From the NCBI GenBank assembly GCA_903864555.1, contig CAIPGJ010000619.1:1-11225 (forward strand): 11,225 nt of DNA, in the 5' to 3' direction. Origin of the DNA: an uncultured Pseudomonadota bacterium. GTDB lineage: Bacteria > Pseudomonadota > Gammaproteobacteria > Burkholderiales > SG8-39. Below, piece after piece: positions 1 through 7,797 of this stretch (the first letter of the stretch is position 1; the number at the start of each line of letters is the position of its first letter). The notes under the pieces were generated by a model. That model was given only the letters and a program-made list of their open reading frames with translations. It searched no databases and was not told where the DNA came from. The position numbers and the translations under genes were made by a program.

Positions 1-726
1 GCCGTCGGCGCCGACCCGCTCGAGGCCTACAGCAAGGCCTTCAAGACCGACCCGACCTCGGCCTTCGGCGGCATCATTGCGCTCAACCGCACCCTGGATG
101 GCGCCGCCGCCCAGGCCATCTCGAAGCAGTTCGTCGAAGTGCTGATGGCCCCCGCCTTCACCCCCGAGGCCCTGGAAATCTTCAAGTCCAAGGCCAATGT
201 GCGCATCCTCGAGATCGCGCTGCCGCCTGGTGGCAAAACCGACTGGGACAACGGCCGCAACCTGATGGACGTGAAGCGCGTCGGTTCCGGCCTGCTGATG
301 CAGACTGCCGACAACAAGGTGCTGACCGAGTCGGAACTGAAAGTGGTGACCAGGAAGGTTCCGACTGCACAGCAGATCCAGGACCTGCTGTTTGCCTGGA
401 CGGTCGGCAAGTACGTGAAGTCCAATGCCATCGTGTTCTGCAGCGGCGGCATGACCATGGGCGTGGGCGCAGGCCAGATGAGCCGGCTCGACTCGGCGCG
501 CATCGCCAGCATCAAGGCTGAAGCCGCAAGCCTGTCGCTGAAAGGCACCGTGGTGGCCTCCGATGCCTTCTTCCCCTTCCGCGACGGACTGGATGTCGTC
601 ATCGATGCCGGCGCCGTGGCGGTGATACAACCGGGCGGCAGCATGCGTGACGACGAAGTGATTGCAGCAGCCAATGAACGCGGGGTGGCCATGGTATTCA
701 GCGGCGTGCGCCATTTCCGGCACTGA
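1..726 (+). CDS. purH: Bifunctional AICAR transformylase / IMP cyclohydrolase PurH, 3' part only
   Basis: PurH catalyses the last two steps of IMP synthesis: formylation of AICAR with 10-formyl-tetrahydrofolate, then ring closure by IMP cyclohydrolase. The window opens inside the gene in frame 1, and 241 codons remain before TGA. Compared with roughly 529 residues in E. coli, only part of the C-terminal AICAR transformylase domain is present; the N-terminal cyclohydrolase domain lies upstream. Seen directly: near-identity to the family in [27 protein letters not shown] and [16 protein letters not shown], and the typical C-terminus ending RHFRH. The next gene starts 9 bases after the stop, so it probably shares the transcript. 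Identification is secure; the start cannot be seen. Confidence 0.98.
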   Translation, partial: AVGADPLEAYSKAFKTDPTSAFGGIIALNRTLDGAAAQAISKQFVEVLMAPAFTPEALEIFKSKANVRILEIALPPGGKTDWDNGRNLMDVKRVGSGLLMQTADNKVLTESELKVVTRKVPTAQQIQDLLFAWTVGKYVKSNAIVFCSGGMTMGVGAGQMSRLDSARIASIKAEAASLSLKGTVVASDAFFPFRDGLDVVIDAGAVAVIQPGGSMRDDEVIAAANERGVAMVFSGVRHFRH

Positions 727-735
727 GCCGGACAC

Positions 736-1317
736 ATGAGGTTACCGGCCGCATTCGGCATCGCTATCGGGCTGCTGGCAGCCGGGCTATCCCCCGGGGC
801 CCTGGCCTTCGACTGCAGTGAGGACTCCGGCTGGCTGTCGCACAAGTGCTCGCGTATCGCCGAGGCTCTGCGCCAAGGGGCGCACGACCTTTACCTGCCA
901 CTGCATGCCCACCACGGTCGCCACACCTATTCGGCGCAGCGCGTCTCCGAATTCAACGAGAACTCCCTGGGTATCGGCTTCGACCGCTCGGTCATCGACC
1001 CGCACAACCGCTGGCTGGGTGACTGGCATGGTGTCTACCTCATGGGCTTCCGCGATTCACACTACAAGCTGCAGACCATGCTGGGCTACGCCTACCAAAG
1101 CTACCTGGGCACCGGAAAGCTGAAACTGGGACTGGGCTATACCGCCTTTCTGACCAGCCGTTCGGATATTGCCGGCGGCGTCCCCGTTCCAGCCGTGCTG
1201 CCCATGGCGTCGATCAACTACGGCCGGGCCTCGTAGATGGGTGCCTATATTCCGCGACTTTCAAGCAAGGAAGGCAACGGCGACGTGCTTTTCCTTTTCG
1301 GTCATTTCAGCTACTGA
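736..1317 (+). pseudogene. pagP: PagP-like lipid A palmitoyltransferase interrupted by an in-frame amber codon
   Basis: PagP is an eight-stranded outer-membrane beta-barrel that transfers palmitate from phospholipid to lipid A. The first open part (736-1236, 166 residues) begins with a likely signal peptide of about 24 residues ending in GALA. It carries the PagP landmarks: DLYLPLHAHH with a candidate catalytic His60, GFRDSHYK with Asp107-Ser108 matching the family Asp-Ser pair, LGLGYTAFLTSRSD and LPMASINYG. A TAG at 1234-1236 stops translation within the penultimate strand. The same frame continues for 26 more codons with the expected PagP ending (YIP, then NGDVLFLFGHFSY) and TGA at 1315-1317. 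Read through, the protein is about 194 residues, close to E. coli PagP (186). It lies 9 bases after purH and 10 before purD. It is most likely a recent nonsense pseudogene; suppression or sequence error is possible. Confidence 0.8.
1234..1236 (+). other. In-frame amber codon that breaks the pagP-like gene
   Basis: The TAG falls between TCG (Ser166) and ATG and is the only interruption in a frame otherwise homologous to PagP on both sides. It removes the end of one beta-strand and the whole last strand with its C-terminal aromatic residue, which outer-membrane proteins use for assembly by the BAM machinery. A single base change from a sense codon such as TCG, TTG or CAG would explain it. The downstream ATG at 1237 could restart translation, but only a 26-residue fragment would result. 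Confidence 0.85.
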
Positions 1318-1327
1318 GCATCAAAAC

Positions 1328-2605
1328 ATGAAACTACTGGTCATAGGCAGCGGCGGTCGTGAGCATGCCATCGCGTGGCGGCTCACTGCATGCCCGCGCG
1401 TGCAGAAGGTTTTTGTGGCGCCCGGCAACGCCGGCAGCGCGCTGGAGCCGGGTCTGGAGAATGTGGCCATTTCCGGCAACCAGGCCCTCATCGATTTTGC
1501 ACTGCGCGAAAACATCCAGCTCACCGTGGTGGGGCCGGAAGCATCGCTGGCAGAGGGTGTGGTGGATGCCTTCCGCGCCGCCGGACTGCGCATCTTCGGA
1601 CCGACGCAGGCCTGCGCACAGCTGGAAAGCTCCAAGGAGTTCGCCAAGGAATTCATGCAGCGCCACGGCATCCCCACAGCAGCCTTCGGCAGCTTCACCG
1701 ACCCGAAAGCCGCGCATGACTACATCGACCGCCAGGGCGCACCCATCGTGGTGAAGGCCGACGGCCTGGCCGCAGGCAAGGGCGTGGTGGTGGCCATGAC
1801 TGCCGCCGATGCCCATGACGCGGTGGACCGCTTCCTGGTGGACCACACCATGGGCTCGGCCGGCAATCGCGTGGTGATCGAGGAATTCCTCGATGGCGAG
1901 GAGGCCAGTTTCATCGTCATGGCCGACGGCCGCAATGTGCTGCCCCTGGCCACCAGCCAGGACCACAAACGCCTGGGCGATGGCGACACCGGCCCCAACA
2001 CCGGCGGCATGGGCGCCTACTCACCGGCCCCGGTGGTGACGCCGGCCCTGCATGCCCGCGTGGTGCGCGAAGTGATACAGCCGGTCATCAGCGGCATGGC
2101 CGCCGAAGGCCACCAGTACACCGGCTTTCTCTATGCCGGCCTGATGATCGACAAGGCCGGCAATCCGAAGGTGCTGGAATTCAACTGCCGCCTCGGTGAT
2201 CCGGAAACCCAGCCCATCATGATGCGGCTGAAGAGCGATCTGGTGGAACTGGTCGAACAGGCCCTGGATGGCAAACTGGACACGGCCGAGGTCGACTGGG
2301 ACCGCCGCGCCGCACTCGGGGTGGTGCTGGCGGCGCATGGCTATCCGGAAACACCCCGCAAGGGCGACGTCATCACCGGCATCCCGGCCGGCACCGAAGA
2401 CTGCAAGGTATTCCACGCCGGCACCGAAGTGAAGGATGGCAAGGTGCTGGTCTCCGGCGGGCGCGTGCTGTGTGTCACCGCGCTCGGGGACTCGATCAAG
2501 CTGGCACAGCGGCGCGCCTACCAGGCAGCCGAGCAGATCGGCTTCGATGGCATGCAGTACCGGCATGACATCGGCCATCGCGCCATTGCCGCACGCAAGT
2601 CCTGA
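1328..2605 (+). CDS. purD: Phosphoribosylamine-glycine ligase (GAR synthetase)
   Basis: PurD joins glycine to 5-phosphoribosylamine using ATP, the second step of de novo purine synthesis, in the cytoplasm. The protein has 425 residues (E. coli 429). The N-terminal domain starts [16 protein letters not shown] with the glycine-rich loop at residues 7-11, followed by VAPGNAG (30-36) and [11 protein letters not shown] (68-77). The ATP-grasp part has [15 protein letters not shown] (141-155), SFIVMADG (194-201) and [16 protein letters not shown] (220-235); the family signature RLGDPETQ is at 288-295. The frame is open further upstream to 1169, but homology begins at the ATG at 1328, ten bases past the ancestral pagP stop. 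No strong ribosome binding site is seen. purH-purD linkage is widespread; here a pagP-like gene separates them. hemF follows after 26 bases. Confidence 0.98.
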   Translation: MKLLVIGSGGREHAIAWRLTACPRVQKVFVAPGNAGSALEPGLENVAISGNQALIDFALRENIQLTVVGPEASLAEGVVDAFRAAGLRIFGPTQACAQLESSKEFAKEFMQRHGIPTAAFGSFTDPKAAHDYIDRQGAPIVVKADGLAAGKGVVVAMTAADAHDAVDRFLVDHTMGSAGNRVVIEEFLDGEEASFIVMADGRNVLPLATSQDHKRLGDGDTGPNTGGMGAYSPAPVVTPALHARVVREVIQPVISGMAAEGHQYTGFLYAGLMIDKAGNPKVLEFNCRLGDPETQPIMMRLKSDLVELVEQALDGKLDTAEVDWDRRAALGVVLAAHGYPETPRKGDVITGIPAGTEDCKVFHAGTEVKDGKVLVSGGRVLCVTALGDSIKLAQRRAYQAAEQIGFDGMQYRHDIGHRAIAARKS

Positions 2606-2631
2606 CAAGACACGAATTGCGACAGGCCGGC

Positions 2632-3591
2632 ATGAACACAGCCAACAACGCCAACACGGCGACATCGGAAATCCAGAACTACCTCACCGGCCTGCAGGAT
2701 CGCATCGTGCAGGGCCTGGAAGCCCTGGACGGCAGCGCCTTTGCGCACGACCAGTGGCAGAAACCGGCCGATGCCGCACTGGGCGGCGGCGGCAACATCC
2801 GCATCCTGGAGAACAGCCGGCTGTTCGAGCGGGCCGGTGTGGCCTTCTCGCATGTACGAGGCCGGCAGTTGCCGCCCTCGGCGACGGCAGCCCGACCGGA
2901 ACTTGCCGGCCGCAGCTTCGAAGCCATGGGCGTGTCGCTGGTGCTGCACCCGCGCAATCCCTACGTGCCCACGGTACACATGAACGTGCGTTACTTCGTC
3001 GCCCATCCGAAGGCGGAAGGCACCGGCCGTGCCGATGCCCCGTCGCCGCCGATCTGGTGGTTCGGCGGCGGCATGGACCTCACGCCCTACTATGGCTTCG
3101 ATGAGGATTGTCGGCACTTCCATGCCACCTGCCAGGCGGCGCTGGCCCCCCACGGCAGCGACAGCCATGCGCGTTACAAACGCTGGTGCGACGAATATTT
3201 CTTCCTCAAGCACCGCGGCGAGCCGCGTGGCATCGGCGGCATCTTCTTCGATGACTTGTGCGCCCCGGACCTGGACCGCTGCTTCGCCCTGACACGCGAT
3301 GTCGGCGACCACTTCCTGCCAGCCTACGCACCCATCGTGGAACGCCGCCGGGACATGCCCTACGGTGAGCGCGAGCGGGACTTCCAGGCTTACCGGCGCG
3401 GCCGCTACGTGGAATTCAATCTGGTGTTCGACCGCGGCACGCTGTTCGGCCTGCAGTCAGGCGGGCGCACCGAGTCCATCCTGATGTCCATGCCGCCGCG
3501 CGTGCAGTGGCGTTACGACTGGCATCCCGAAGCAGGCACGCCCGAAGCCGCCCTGTACGAGCACTACCTCAAGCCGCGCGACTGGGTCTAG
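2632..3591 (+). CDS. hemF: Oxygen-dependent coproporphyrinogen III oxidase
   Basis: HemF converts coproporphyrinogen III to protoporphyrinogen IX by oxidative decarboxylation of two propionate side chains using O2, in the cytoplasm. The protein has 319 residues (E. coli 299). Family blocks are seen throughout: [11 protein letters not shown] (51-61), FSHVRG (72-77), [18 protein letters not shown] (105-122), [15 protein letters not shown] (142-156), [14 protein letters not shown] (182-195), GIGGIFFDD (200-208) and the signature stretch [10 protein letters not shown]...[16 protein letters not shown] (261-289). I chose ATG 2632, which has AGG a few bases upstream, over an in-frame TTG at 2617; the extra five residues are not family-like. 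It is the last gene of the plus-strand group and converges with hemY across 62 bases. An oxygen-independent HemN is not in the window. Confidence 0.97.
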   Translation: MNTANNANTATSEIQNYLTGLQDRIVQGLEALDGSAFAHDQWQKPADAALGGGGNIRILENSRLFERAGVAFSHVRGRQLPPSATAARPELAGRSFEAMGVSLVLHPRNPYVPTVHMNVRYFVAHPKAEGTGRADAPSPPIWWFGGGMDLTPYYGFDEDCRHFHATCQAALAPHGSDSHARYKRWCDEYFFLKHRGEPRGIGGIFFDDLCAPDLDRCFALTRDVGDHFLPAYAPIVERRRDMPYGERERDFQAYRRGRYVEFNLVFDRGTLFGLQSGGRTESILMSMPPRVQWRYDWHPEAGTPEAALYEHYLKPRDWV

Positions 3592-3653
3592 CAGTCAGGG
3601 CACTGCAGCGCGCTTGTGTCACTGGCGCCCCTCGGGGAATCACTGCTGCAGGT

Positions 3654-4847
3654 TCAGAACTCGCCGGTGCCCGACGCGAGTCCGGCATCGGCTGATGCGC
3701 GGTAGTGGCGGGTGGCATCCTGTTCGCGCCCCATGCTGTCGAACAGGCGGGCGAGCGTGATGTGCGCCACCCGCGTGGCCTGCATGGCGAGGCTCGCCTC
3801 CAGATAGCTTTGCGCCTTGCCCCACAGCTGACGCTGCACACACAGCCGGCCCAGCGTTAGCAGCAGCGGCCAGTCACGCGGCCGGTCCTTGAGCCAGCGT
3901 TCAGCATGCTCAAGGCGGGACAGGGCATCTTCATCCTGGCATTCGCCATAAAGCAGGGCGAGTTCCGTGGACCAGCCATGCTCCAGGGCATCCTCGATGA
4001 TGCGATGGGCATTGTGGCAATCACCCAGCTGCATGAAGGACCGCGCAGCCGCTGCGGCAAGCCGCGGTCGCAGGCGGTCCTGGGCCGGGATCGCGCGCCA
4101 GTGTTCCTTCAGCCTGGCCGGATCAATGGCTTTCTGCTGGAGCAGCGCGACGTGCGCGTTGGCGAAAATGCCCTCCAGTGCCGAGGGCGGCAGGCCGGAA
4201 TGCTTCTCCAGCAGGCGCGCAATACGCACCACTTCCTCCCAGTCCCCCAGCCCCTGCTCGGCGCGCATCAACAGTTGCAGCGTGGCGATATGGGTGGGCC
4301 CGCCTTCATGCAGGCCGCGCAGTACCGTGCGCGCCTCGGCATAGCGCCGGTCATCGACCAGCAGTTCACCGCGGGTGGCTTCCGTTGCCTGGTGCCATTC
4401 GAGGCCGGCCGCTTCGGCACGCTCCAGCCAGTGGTCACGCCGCTCGCGGTTGCGCACGCGCTGGGCGGCACGCGCCGCCACCAGGCTCACCGCGGCAGCC
4501 GGGGCGCCCAGGTCATAGGCCTTGGCAGCCATCTTCTCCACCCGCGAAAAGCGGCCCTCGAACCAGGCCTGCAATGCACCCATCAAGGCGGCACTGGCCT
4601 GGTCGCTGCGCCGGCGCTCGCGAAAGGCGCGCACATAGCCGGGCAGTTGCACGGTGTGGGTAACGAGTCGGGTGAGCGCATAGGCGGCAGCGAAACCGGC
4701 GAAGGCCAGTACCACCATCATGACCAGCGACATCTCGATGCGGTAGGGGGGCAGCACGATGAGTGCATAGCCTTCCCCGGCGCGCAGCGCCAGCGACAGC
4801 AGCACGGCGAGTGCAAACGCACCGATGGCCCAGAACAGGCTCTTCAT
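3654..4847 (-). CDS. hemY: HemY-type inner-membrane TPR protein
   Basis: This 397-residue protein matches the proteobacterial HemY family (not the protoporphyrinogen oxidase of the same name in Bacillus). Two hydrophobic segments at about residues 5-22 and 39-60 flank the family motif GYALIVLPPYRIEMSL (26-41), typical of the HemY N-terminal domain. After a basic stretch (RAFRERRRSD) the rest is helical and repetitive, with Ala/Leu/Arg-rich TPR-like units to the C-terminus (for example residues 330-390). Known for the family: an inner-membrane protein encoded with hemCDX, with a proposed but not firmly established role in late haem synthesis or its organisation. It is the last gene of the minus-strand hem group, 33 bases after hemX, and probably depends on the hemC transcript. 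Confidence 0.93.
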   Translation of the reverse strand: MKSLFWAIGAFALAVLLSLALRAGEGYALIVLPPYRIEMSLVMMVVLAFAGFAAAYALTRLVTHTVQLPGYVRAFRERRRSDQASAALMGALQAWFEGRFSRVEKMAAKAYDLGAPAAAVSLVAARAAQRVRNRERRDHWLERAEAAGLEWHQATEATRGELLVDDRRYAEARTVLRGLHEGGPTHIATLQLLMRAEQGLGDWEEVVRIARLLEKHSGLPPSALEGIFANAHVALLQQKAIDPARLKEHWRAIPAQDRLRPRLAAAAARSFMQLGDCHNAHRIIEDALEHGWSTELALLYGECQDEDALSRLEHAERWLKDRPRDWPLLLTLGRLCVQRQLWGKAQSYLEASLAMQATRVAHITLARLFDSMGREQDATRHYRASADAGLASGTGEF

Positions 4848-4880
4848 GGCTGCGATGCCTGGACGGTAACCAGGAGACGC

Positions 4881-5930
4881 TCAGCGCGGACGATCACGGG
4901 TAGCCTTGTAATTGCGCACGGCGTTGAGGCTGTCGGCGATGCTCGGTACCTGGATCTGCACCGCGGCGGAACTCAGCTGGCGCACGCTGGCCTGGGCCGC
5001 CTGGGTGGCCTTGGAGCGCGCATCGAACCAGCGATCCAGCCAGGCCGAGGCAGTCTTGATGTCCTCACGGAAAGTCGATTCATCGCGCGACAGCAAGCCG
5101 AGGCGCGCGTTGAGCAGCCGCAGCTTGAGGTTCTCGCGCAGGAAGAACGCCTGTCCCGGGGCCAGCAGGCCCGGCTCCGGTGCATCGCTCACCTGGATGC
5201 GGATGAGCGATTTCAGTTCATTCCAGACCTCCGCGCCAATGCGCCACCATACGCTTTCGGCGCCCATCTGCCCGGCATCACCCGAAGCGGAATTCATTCT
5301 TTCCTCGCCCGCCAGGGGCAGCGTGTCGATCAGCGCAATCACCTGGTCGATCTTCACGGCGATGCCGGCGAGGTCCAGGCTGGGCGTGGACTTGAGCCGG
5401 TCCTGGTCACGCGCGAGTATCTTGCGCAGCGGAATGAACTGCGGACGGTCGGAGCGGGCCAGCCGTTGGTCGGCGGTCTGCAGGGCGATCAGCGCCCCCT
5501 GGACATTGCCCGCCAGCTGCAGCTGCTGCGAAGCAATGGTGAGAATCTGGTCGACTTCAGCCAGCGCCCACTCGTCGCGATTGCGCGCCAGTTCCTGGTA
5601 GAGGGCCTCCAGGGCGACCTGCTGGCTCTGCGATTCGGTCAGCTTGGCATCGAGCTGCGCAATCCGGGTCTGGGCCTCGCGCACGCCCTCCTGGGCCTGG
5701 CGCGCCACCAGGCGCGCATCGCGGCTGTCCGCGTCGCTGTCCTTCAGGCGCAGCGCCAGTTCCTCGCGCAGCGCCGACATGCGCGTGTGGCTCTCGTACC
5801 ACTGCCACAGCACGATGGCGAACAGCACCAGCAGCACCAGCGCCCAGGGCCGGTGCAGCCAGTCACGCCAGCTGCGGCGCGGTGGCTCGGCAGGCGTGGA
5901 TTGCAGCGGCGGGGTGTCCGGCTCGTTCAT
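4881..5930 (-). CDS. hemX: HemX-type membrane-anchored coiled-coil protein
   Basis: The 349-residue protein has a proline-rich cytoplasmic N-terminus, one transmembrane segment at about residues 29-45 (WALVLLVLFAIVLWQW) and then a long heptad-like helical region (about 50-115) with QAQEGVREAQTRIAQLDAKL. After this come HemX family features: EWALAEVDQILTIASQQLQLAGN, a segment ending in PLRKILARDQDRL, and WWRIGAEVWNELKSLIRIQ. E. coli HemX is often labelled a uroporphyrinogen-III methyltransferase, but this protein shows no SAM-binding methyltransferase motifs, so an enzymatic label would be unsafe. A scaffold or regulatory role with HemC, HemD and HemY is inferred from constant gene order. A GATGAGGT stretch lies directly upstream of the ATG as a possible ribosome binding site. 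hemD and hemX are separate here, with a 37-base spacer; in some proteobacteria they are fused. Confidence 0.92.
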   Translation of the reverse strand: MNEPDTPPLQSTPAEPPRRSWRDWLHRPWALVLLVLFAIVLWQWYESHTRMSALREELALRLKDSDADSRDARLVARQAQEGVREAQTRIAQLDAKLTESQSQQVALEALYQELARNRDEWALAEVDQILTIASQQLQLAGNVQGALIALQTADQRLARSDRPQFIPLRKILARDQDRLKSTPSLDLAGIAVKIDQVIALIDTLPLAGEERMNSASGDAGQMGAESVWWRIGAEVWNELKSLIRIQVSDAPEPGLLAPGQAFFLRENLKLRLLNARLGLLSRDESTFREDIKTASAWLDRWFDARSKATQAAQASVRQLSSAAVQIQVPSIADSLNAVRNYKATRDRPR

Positions 5931-5967
5931 GACCTCATCCGATCAACAGCATGTTCTTCAGCACACA

Positions 5968-6768
5968 TCACGCTACTGTAGCAAAAAAGTGCTGCAGCCC
6001 TGACAGCATCGCCGCATCGCCGGCTCCGGTAACCATGATCTGTTGCACGCCCAGCACACGCGCGCGTTCGGCTATGCGCTCATGCACCACGAACATCGGG
6101 GTCGCGCGCAGCAGCGCCTCACCTGCCGGACCGAGCATGTCATCCAGGTTGACCAGCGCCTCGGCGGACGTCACCGTGACCGCGGCAATGCCGCCTGACT
6201 GCCAGCGCGCCAGCAGCGGCGCGGCATCGGCCTGCGGCCGCCTGCGGCGGTAACACTCGAAGTAGTCCACGTGCGCACCACGCCTGCGCAAGGTGTCGGC
6301 CAGCCATTCGCGGCCACCCTCGCCGCGCACGATCAGCACCTGCCGTCCGGCCAGCACATCAGCCTGGAACGCCGGCAGCGCGGCCAGTGCTTCGCTGTGC
6401 GCCTGGCCCTCGGGCGCAATGACGTGCGGCACGCCGCGTTCGCGCAAGGCCGCGGCGGTGGCAATGCCGACGGCCGCTACCGCAACCCGACCCAGCCATT
6501 CACGCGGGATGGCAGCATGCCCCTGCGCCACGGCGGTCGGGCTGACGAAGATGATGGAATGCGGAACGGGTCTGACTACATTTCGCCCGTTGATCCTTTG
6601 ATGATCCAGTGGATCACCTGAAATTGATACTATTTCCAGGGCCGGGAAGGCGACCGGCTCACCACCCGCCAGGCTGATCAGCCTGGACAGCCCGCCGGCC
6701 TGCGCAGCAGGACGCGTGACCAGAATGCCGCGCCCGCCCAGTCCGGTCGTGCCCGGCACGCCACTCAT
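5968..6768 (-). CDS. hemD: Uroporphyrinogen-III synthase
   Basis: HemD cyclises hydroxymethylbilane to uroporphyrinogen III with inversion of ring D. The 266-residue product (E. coli 246) has the weakly conserved family landmarks: [18 protein letters not shown] (14-31), FPALEI (41-46), IIFVSPTAV (72-80), [12 protein letters not shown] (98-109), [22 protein letters not shown] (144-165), FECYRR (170-175), [10 protein letters not shown] (196-205), and [14 protein letters not shown] (227-240). I chose ATG 6768, which overlaps the hemC stop as ATGA, over a start 13 codons upstream inside hemC; this implies translational coupling. Residues about 50-69 are odd: the expected helix before the IIFVSP strand is replaced by a charged, low-GC, rare-codon segment (see the repeat at 6565-6616). 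The overall fold looks intact and the gene is probably functional. Confidence 0.93.
   Translation of the reverse strand: MSGVPGTTGLGGRGILVTRPAAQAGGLSRLISLAGGEPVAFPALEIVSISGDPLDHQRINGRNVVRPVPHSIIFVSPTAVAQGHAAIPREWLGRVAVAAVGIATAAALRERGVPHVIAPEGQAHSEALAALPAFQADVLAGRQVLIVRGEGGREWLADTLRRRGAHVDYFECYRRRRPQADAAPLLARWQSGGIAAVTVTSAEALVNLDDMLGPAGEALLRATPMFVVHERIAERARVLGVQQIMVTGAGDAAMLSGLQHFFATVA
6565..6616. repeat. Palindromic low-GC island inside hemD
   Basis: Two inverted repeats lie almost back to back. AACGGG (6565-6570) pairs with CCCGTT (6586-6591) around a 15-base loop. TGATCCA (6602-6608) pairs perfectly with TGGATCA (6610-6616) around one base, next to a partial direct copy TTGATCC (6590-6596). 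The surrounding 6571-6640 stretch is 43% GC by direct count (30 of 70), clearly below the adjacent coding DNA. It is read in frame by hemD (codons about 51-68), and those codons are unusual for this window (CAT, CAA, AGG, GGG, CGA, AAT, GTA, AGA). This resembles a small palindromic element captured in a coding sequence, but I cannot show a second copy. Confidence 0.5.
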
Positions 6769-7691
6769 GACAGGGCGGCGATGATGTCCCGGGCGCCCAG
6801 GGCGCACAGCTGTTCAGCCACGGTGACACCCAGTGCCTCAGGGTCCGAAGTGTGCCCGGTGCCGGAAGCGCGGATCACGCGCCGACCGTCAGGCTGCGCC
6901 ACCAGGGCACGCAGTTCAAGGCTTTCACCGGCACATTCAGCGTAAGCGGCGAGTGGCAACTGGCAACTGCCGGACAGGGCACGGCTGAGTGCGCGCTCAG
7001 CCTGCACGCTGGCGGCCGTGGCCACATCATGCAAGGGTGAGAGCCAGCCGAGCAGGTCCTCGCGACCGTCAAGGCACTCAATGGCAAGCGCCCCCTGGCC
7101 CGGTGCCGGCAGGCTCTCCTCCACCGGCATGAAGGAACGGATGCGCGCCCCCAGCCCGAGGCGCTTGAGGCCGGCGGCGGCCAGCACGATGGCCTGATAC
7201 TCGCCACGATCGAGCTTGCCCAGGCGCGTGTCCAGATTGCCGCGCAGCGGCTCGATGCGCAATTGCGGAAAGCGCTCGCGTATCTGCGCCTCGCGGCGCA
7301 GGCTCGAGGTGCCCACCACACTGCCCGCAGGCAGTTCTGCCAGGCTCGCCGCGACGGGCGACACCAGGCAGTCACGCGGATCTTCGCGCTCGCCGATGGC
7401 GGCAATGGCAAACCCCCCGGGCAGCACCATCGGCACGTCCTTGGCCGAGTGCACAGCGATGTCGGCGCGGCCCTCGAGCAGCGCCGCCTCGAGCTCCTTC
7501 ACGAACAGGCCCTTGCCGCCGATCTTCGACAGCGACACATCGAGGATGCGGTCGCCCTGGGTGGTCATGCCAAGGATCTGCACGTCACAGTCGGGATAGA
7601 GGCGCAACAGCGCGTCGCGCACGTGGTTCGACTGCCACAGCGCCAGGCGGCTTTCGCGCGAGGCAATGATGATGCGTCCGGGAGCGTTCAT
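6765..7691 (-). CDS. hemC: Porphobilinogen deaminase (hydroxymethylbilane synthase)
   Basis: HemC condenses four porphobilinogen molecules into hydroxymethylbilane on a covalently bound dipyrromethane cofactor. The protein has 308 residues (E. coli about 313). Key motifs: [13 protein letters not shown] (9-21), [10 protein letters not shown] (42-51), [13 protein letters not shown] (56-68), [10 protein letters not shown] (79-88) with the catalytic-type Asp85, [10 protein letters not shown] (127-136), [12 protein letters not shown] (149-160), and the cofactor-attachment region [13 protein letters not shown] with Cys243. I chose ATG 7691 because the family N-terminus begins there; the 64 residues encoded by the open frame further upstream look non-coding. 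The stop overlaps the hemD start (ATGA), and an extended -10 about 56 bases upstream suggests its own promoter, separate from the carboxypeptidase gene. Confidence 0.98.
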   Translation of the reverse strand: MNAPGRIIIASRESRLALWQSNHVRDALLRLYPDCDVQILGMTTQGDRILDVSLSKIGGKGLFVKELEAALLEGRADIAVHSAKDVPMVLPGGFAIAAIGEREDPRDCLVSPVAASLAELPAGSVVGTSSLRREAQIRERFPQLRIEPLRGNLDTRLGKLDRGEYQAIVLAAAGLKRLGLGARIRSFMPVEESLPAPGQGALAIECLDGREDLLGWLSPLHDVATAASVQAERALSRALSGSCQLPLAAYAECAGESLELRALVAQPDGRRVIRASGTGHTSDPEALGVTVAEQLCALGARDIIAALS

Positions 7692-7746
7692 GGGGCCTGA
7701 GCAGGCTGCTGTGGGAGGGCTTGTCGCGGTGGCGGCAAGTGATGAA

Positions 7747-7755
7747 ATTCTAGCA
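7747..7755 (-). promoter_or_regulatory. Candidate extended -10 promoter for hemC
   Basis: On the minus strand the 106-base gap between the carboxypeptidase gene and hemC contains TGCTAGAAT, an extended -10 (TGn followed by TAGAAT). It stands in an otherwise GC-rich spacer and would give a leader of about 50 bases before the hemC ATG. No recognisable -35 lies 16-18 bases upstream, which an extended -10 can tolerate. This would start a hemCDXY transcript. The call rests on pattern only. Confidence 0.45.
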
Positions 7756-7797
7756 TGCGGACCTCGCCCCTTCGGCCGCCCGCGGCACATCCCTGAC

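Noticed and set aside
27..845. A 272-codon minus-strand open frame opposite purH
   Set aside because: The composition is Ser/Pro/Ala-rich and resembles no family, and it overlaps unmistakable purH sequence and runs into the PagP signal peptide region.
1169..1327. A longer PurD with a 53-residue N-terminal extension from the upstream open frame
   Set aside because: PurD homology begins exactly at [12 protein letters not shown] (1328), and the upstream stretch is already read in another frame as the PagP C-terminal part.
3591..3606. Hairpin GCAGT-CAGGGC-ACTGC at the hemF stop, as a terminator between convergent hemF and hemY
   Set aside because: Only five base pairs and no T-run on either side. 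Nothing else in the 62-base gap forms a convincing intrinsic terminator.
3906..5981. A 2.1-kb open frame on the plus strand (691 codons) running antisense across hemY and hemX
   Set aside because: It is in exact codon register with the opposite strand, so its stops would need TTA, CTA or TCA codons in hemY/hemX, which high-GC genes avoid. The product is low-complexity and not protein-like, while hemX and hemY are clearly recognisable.
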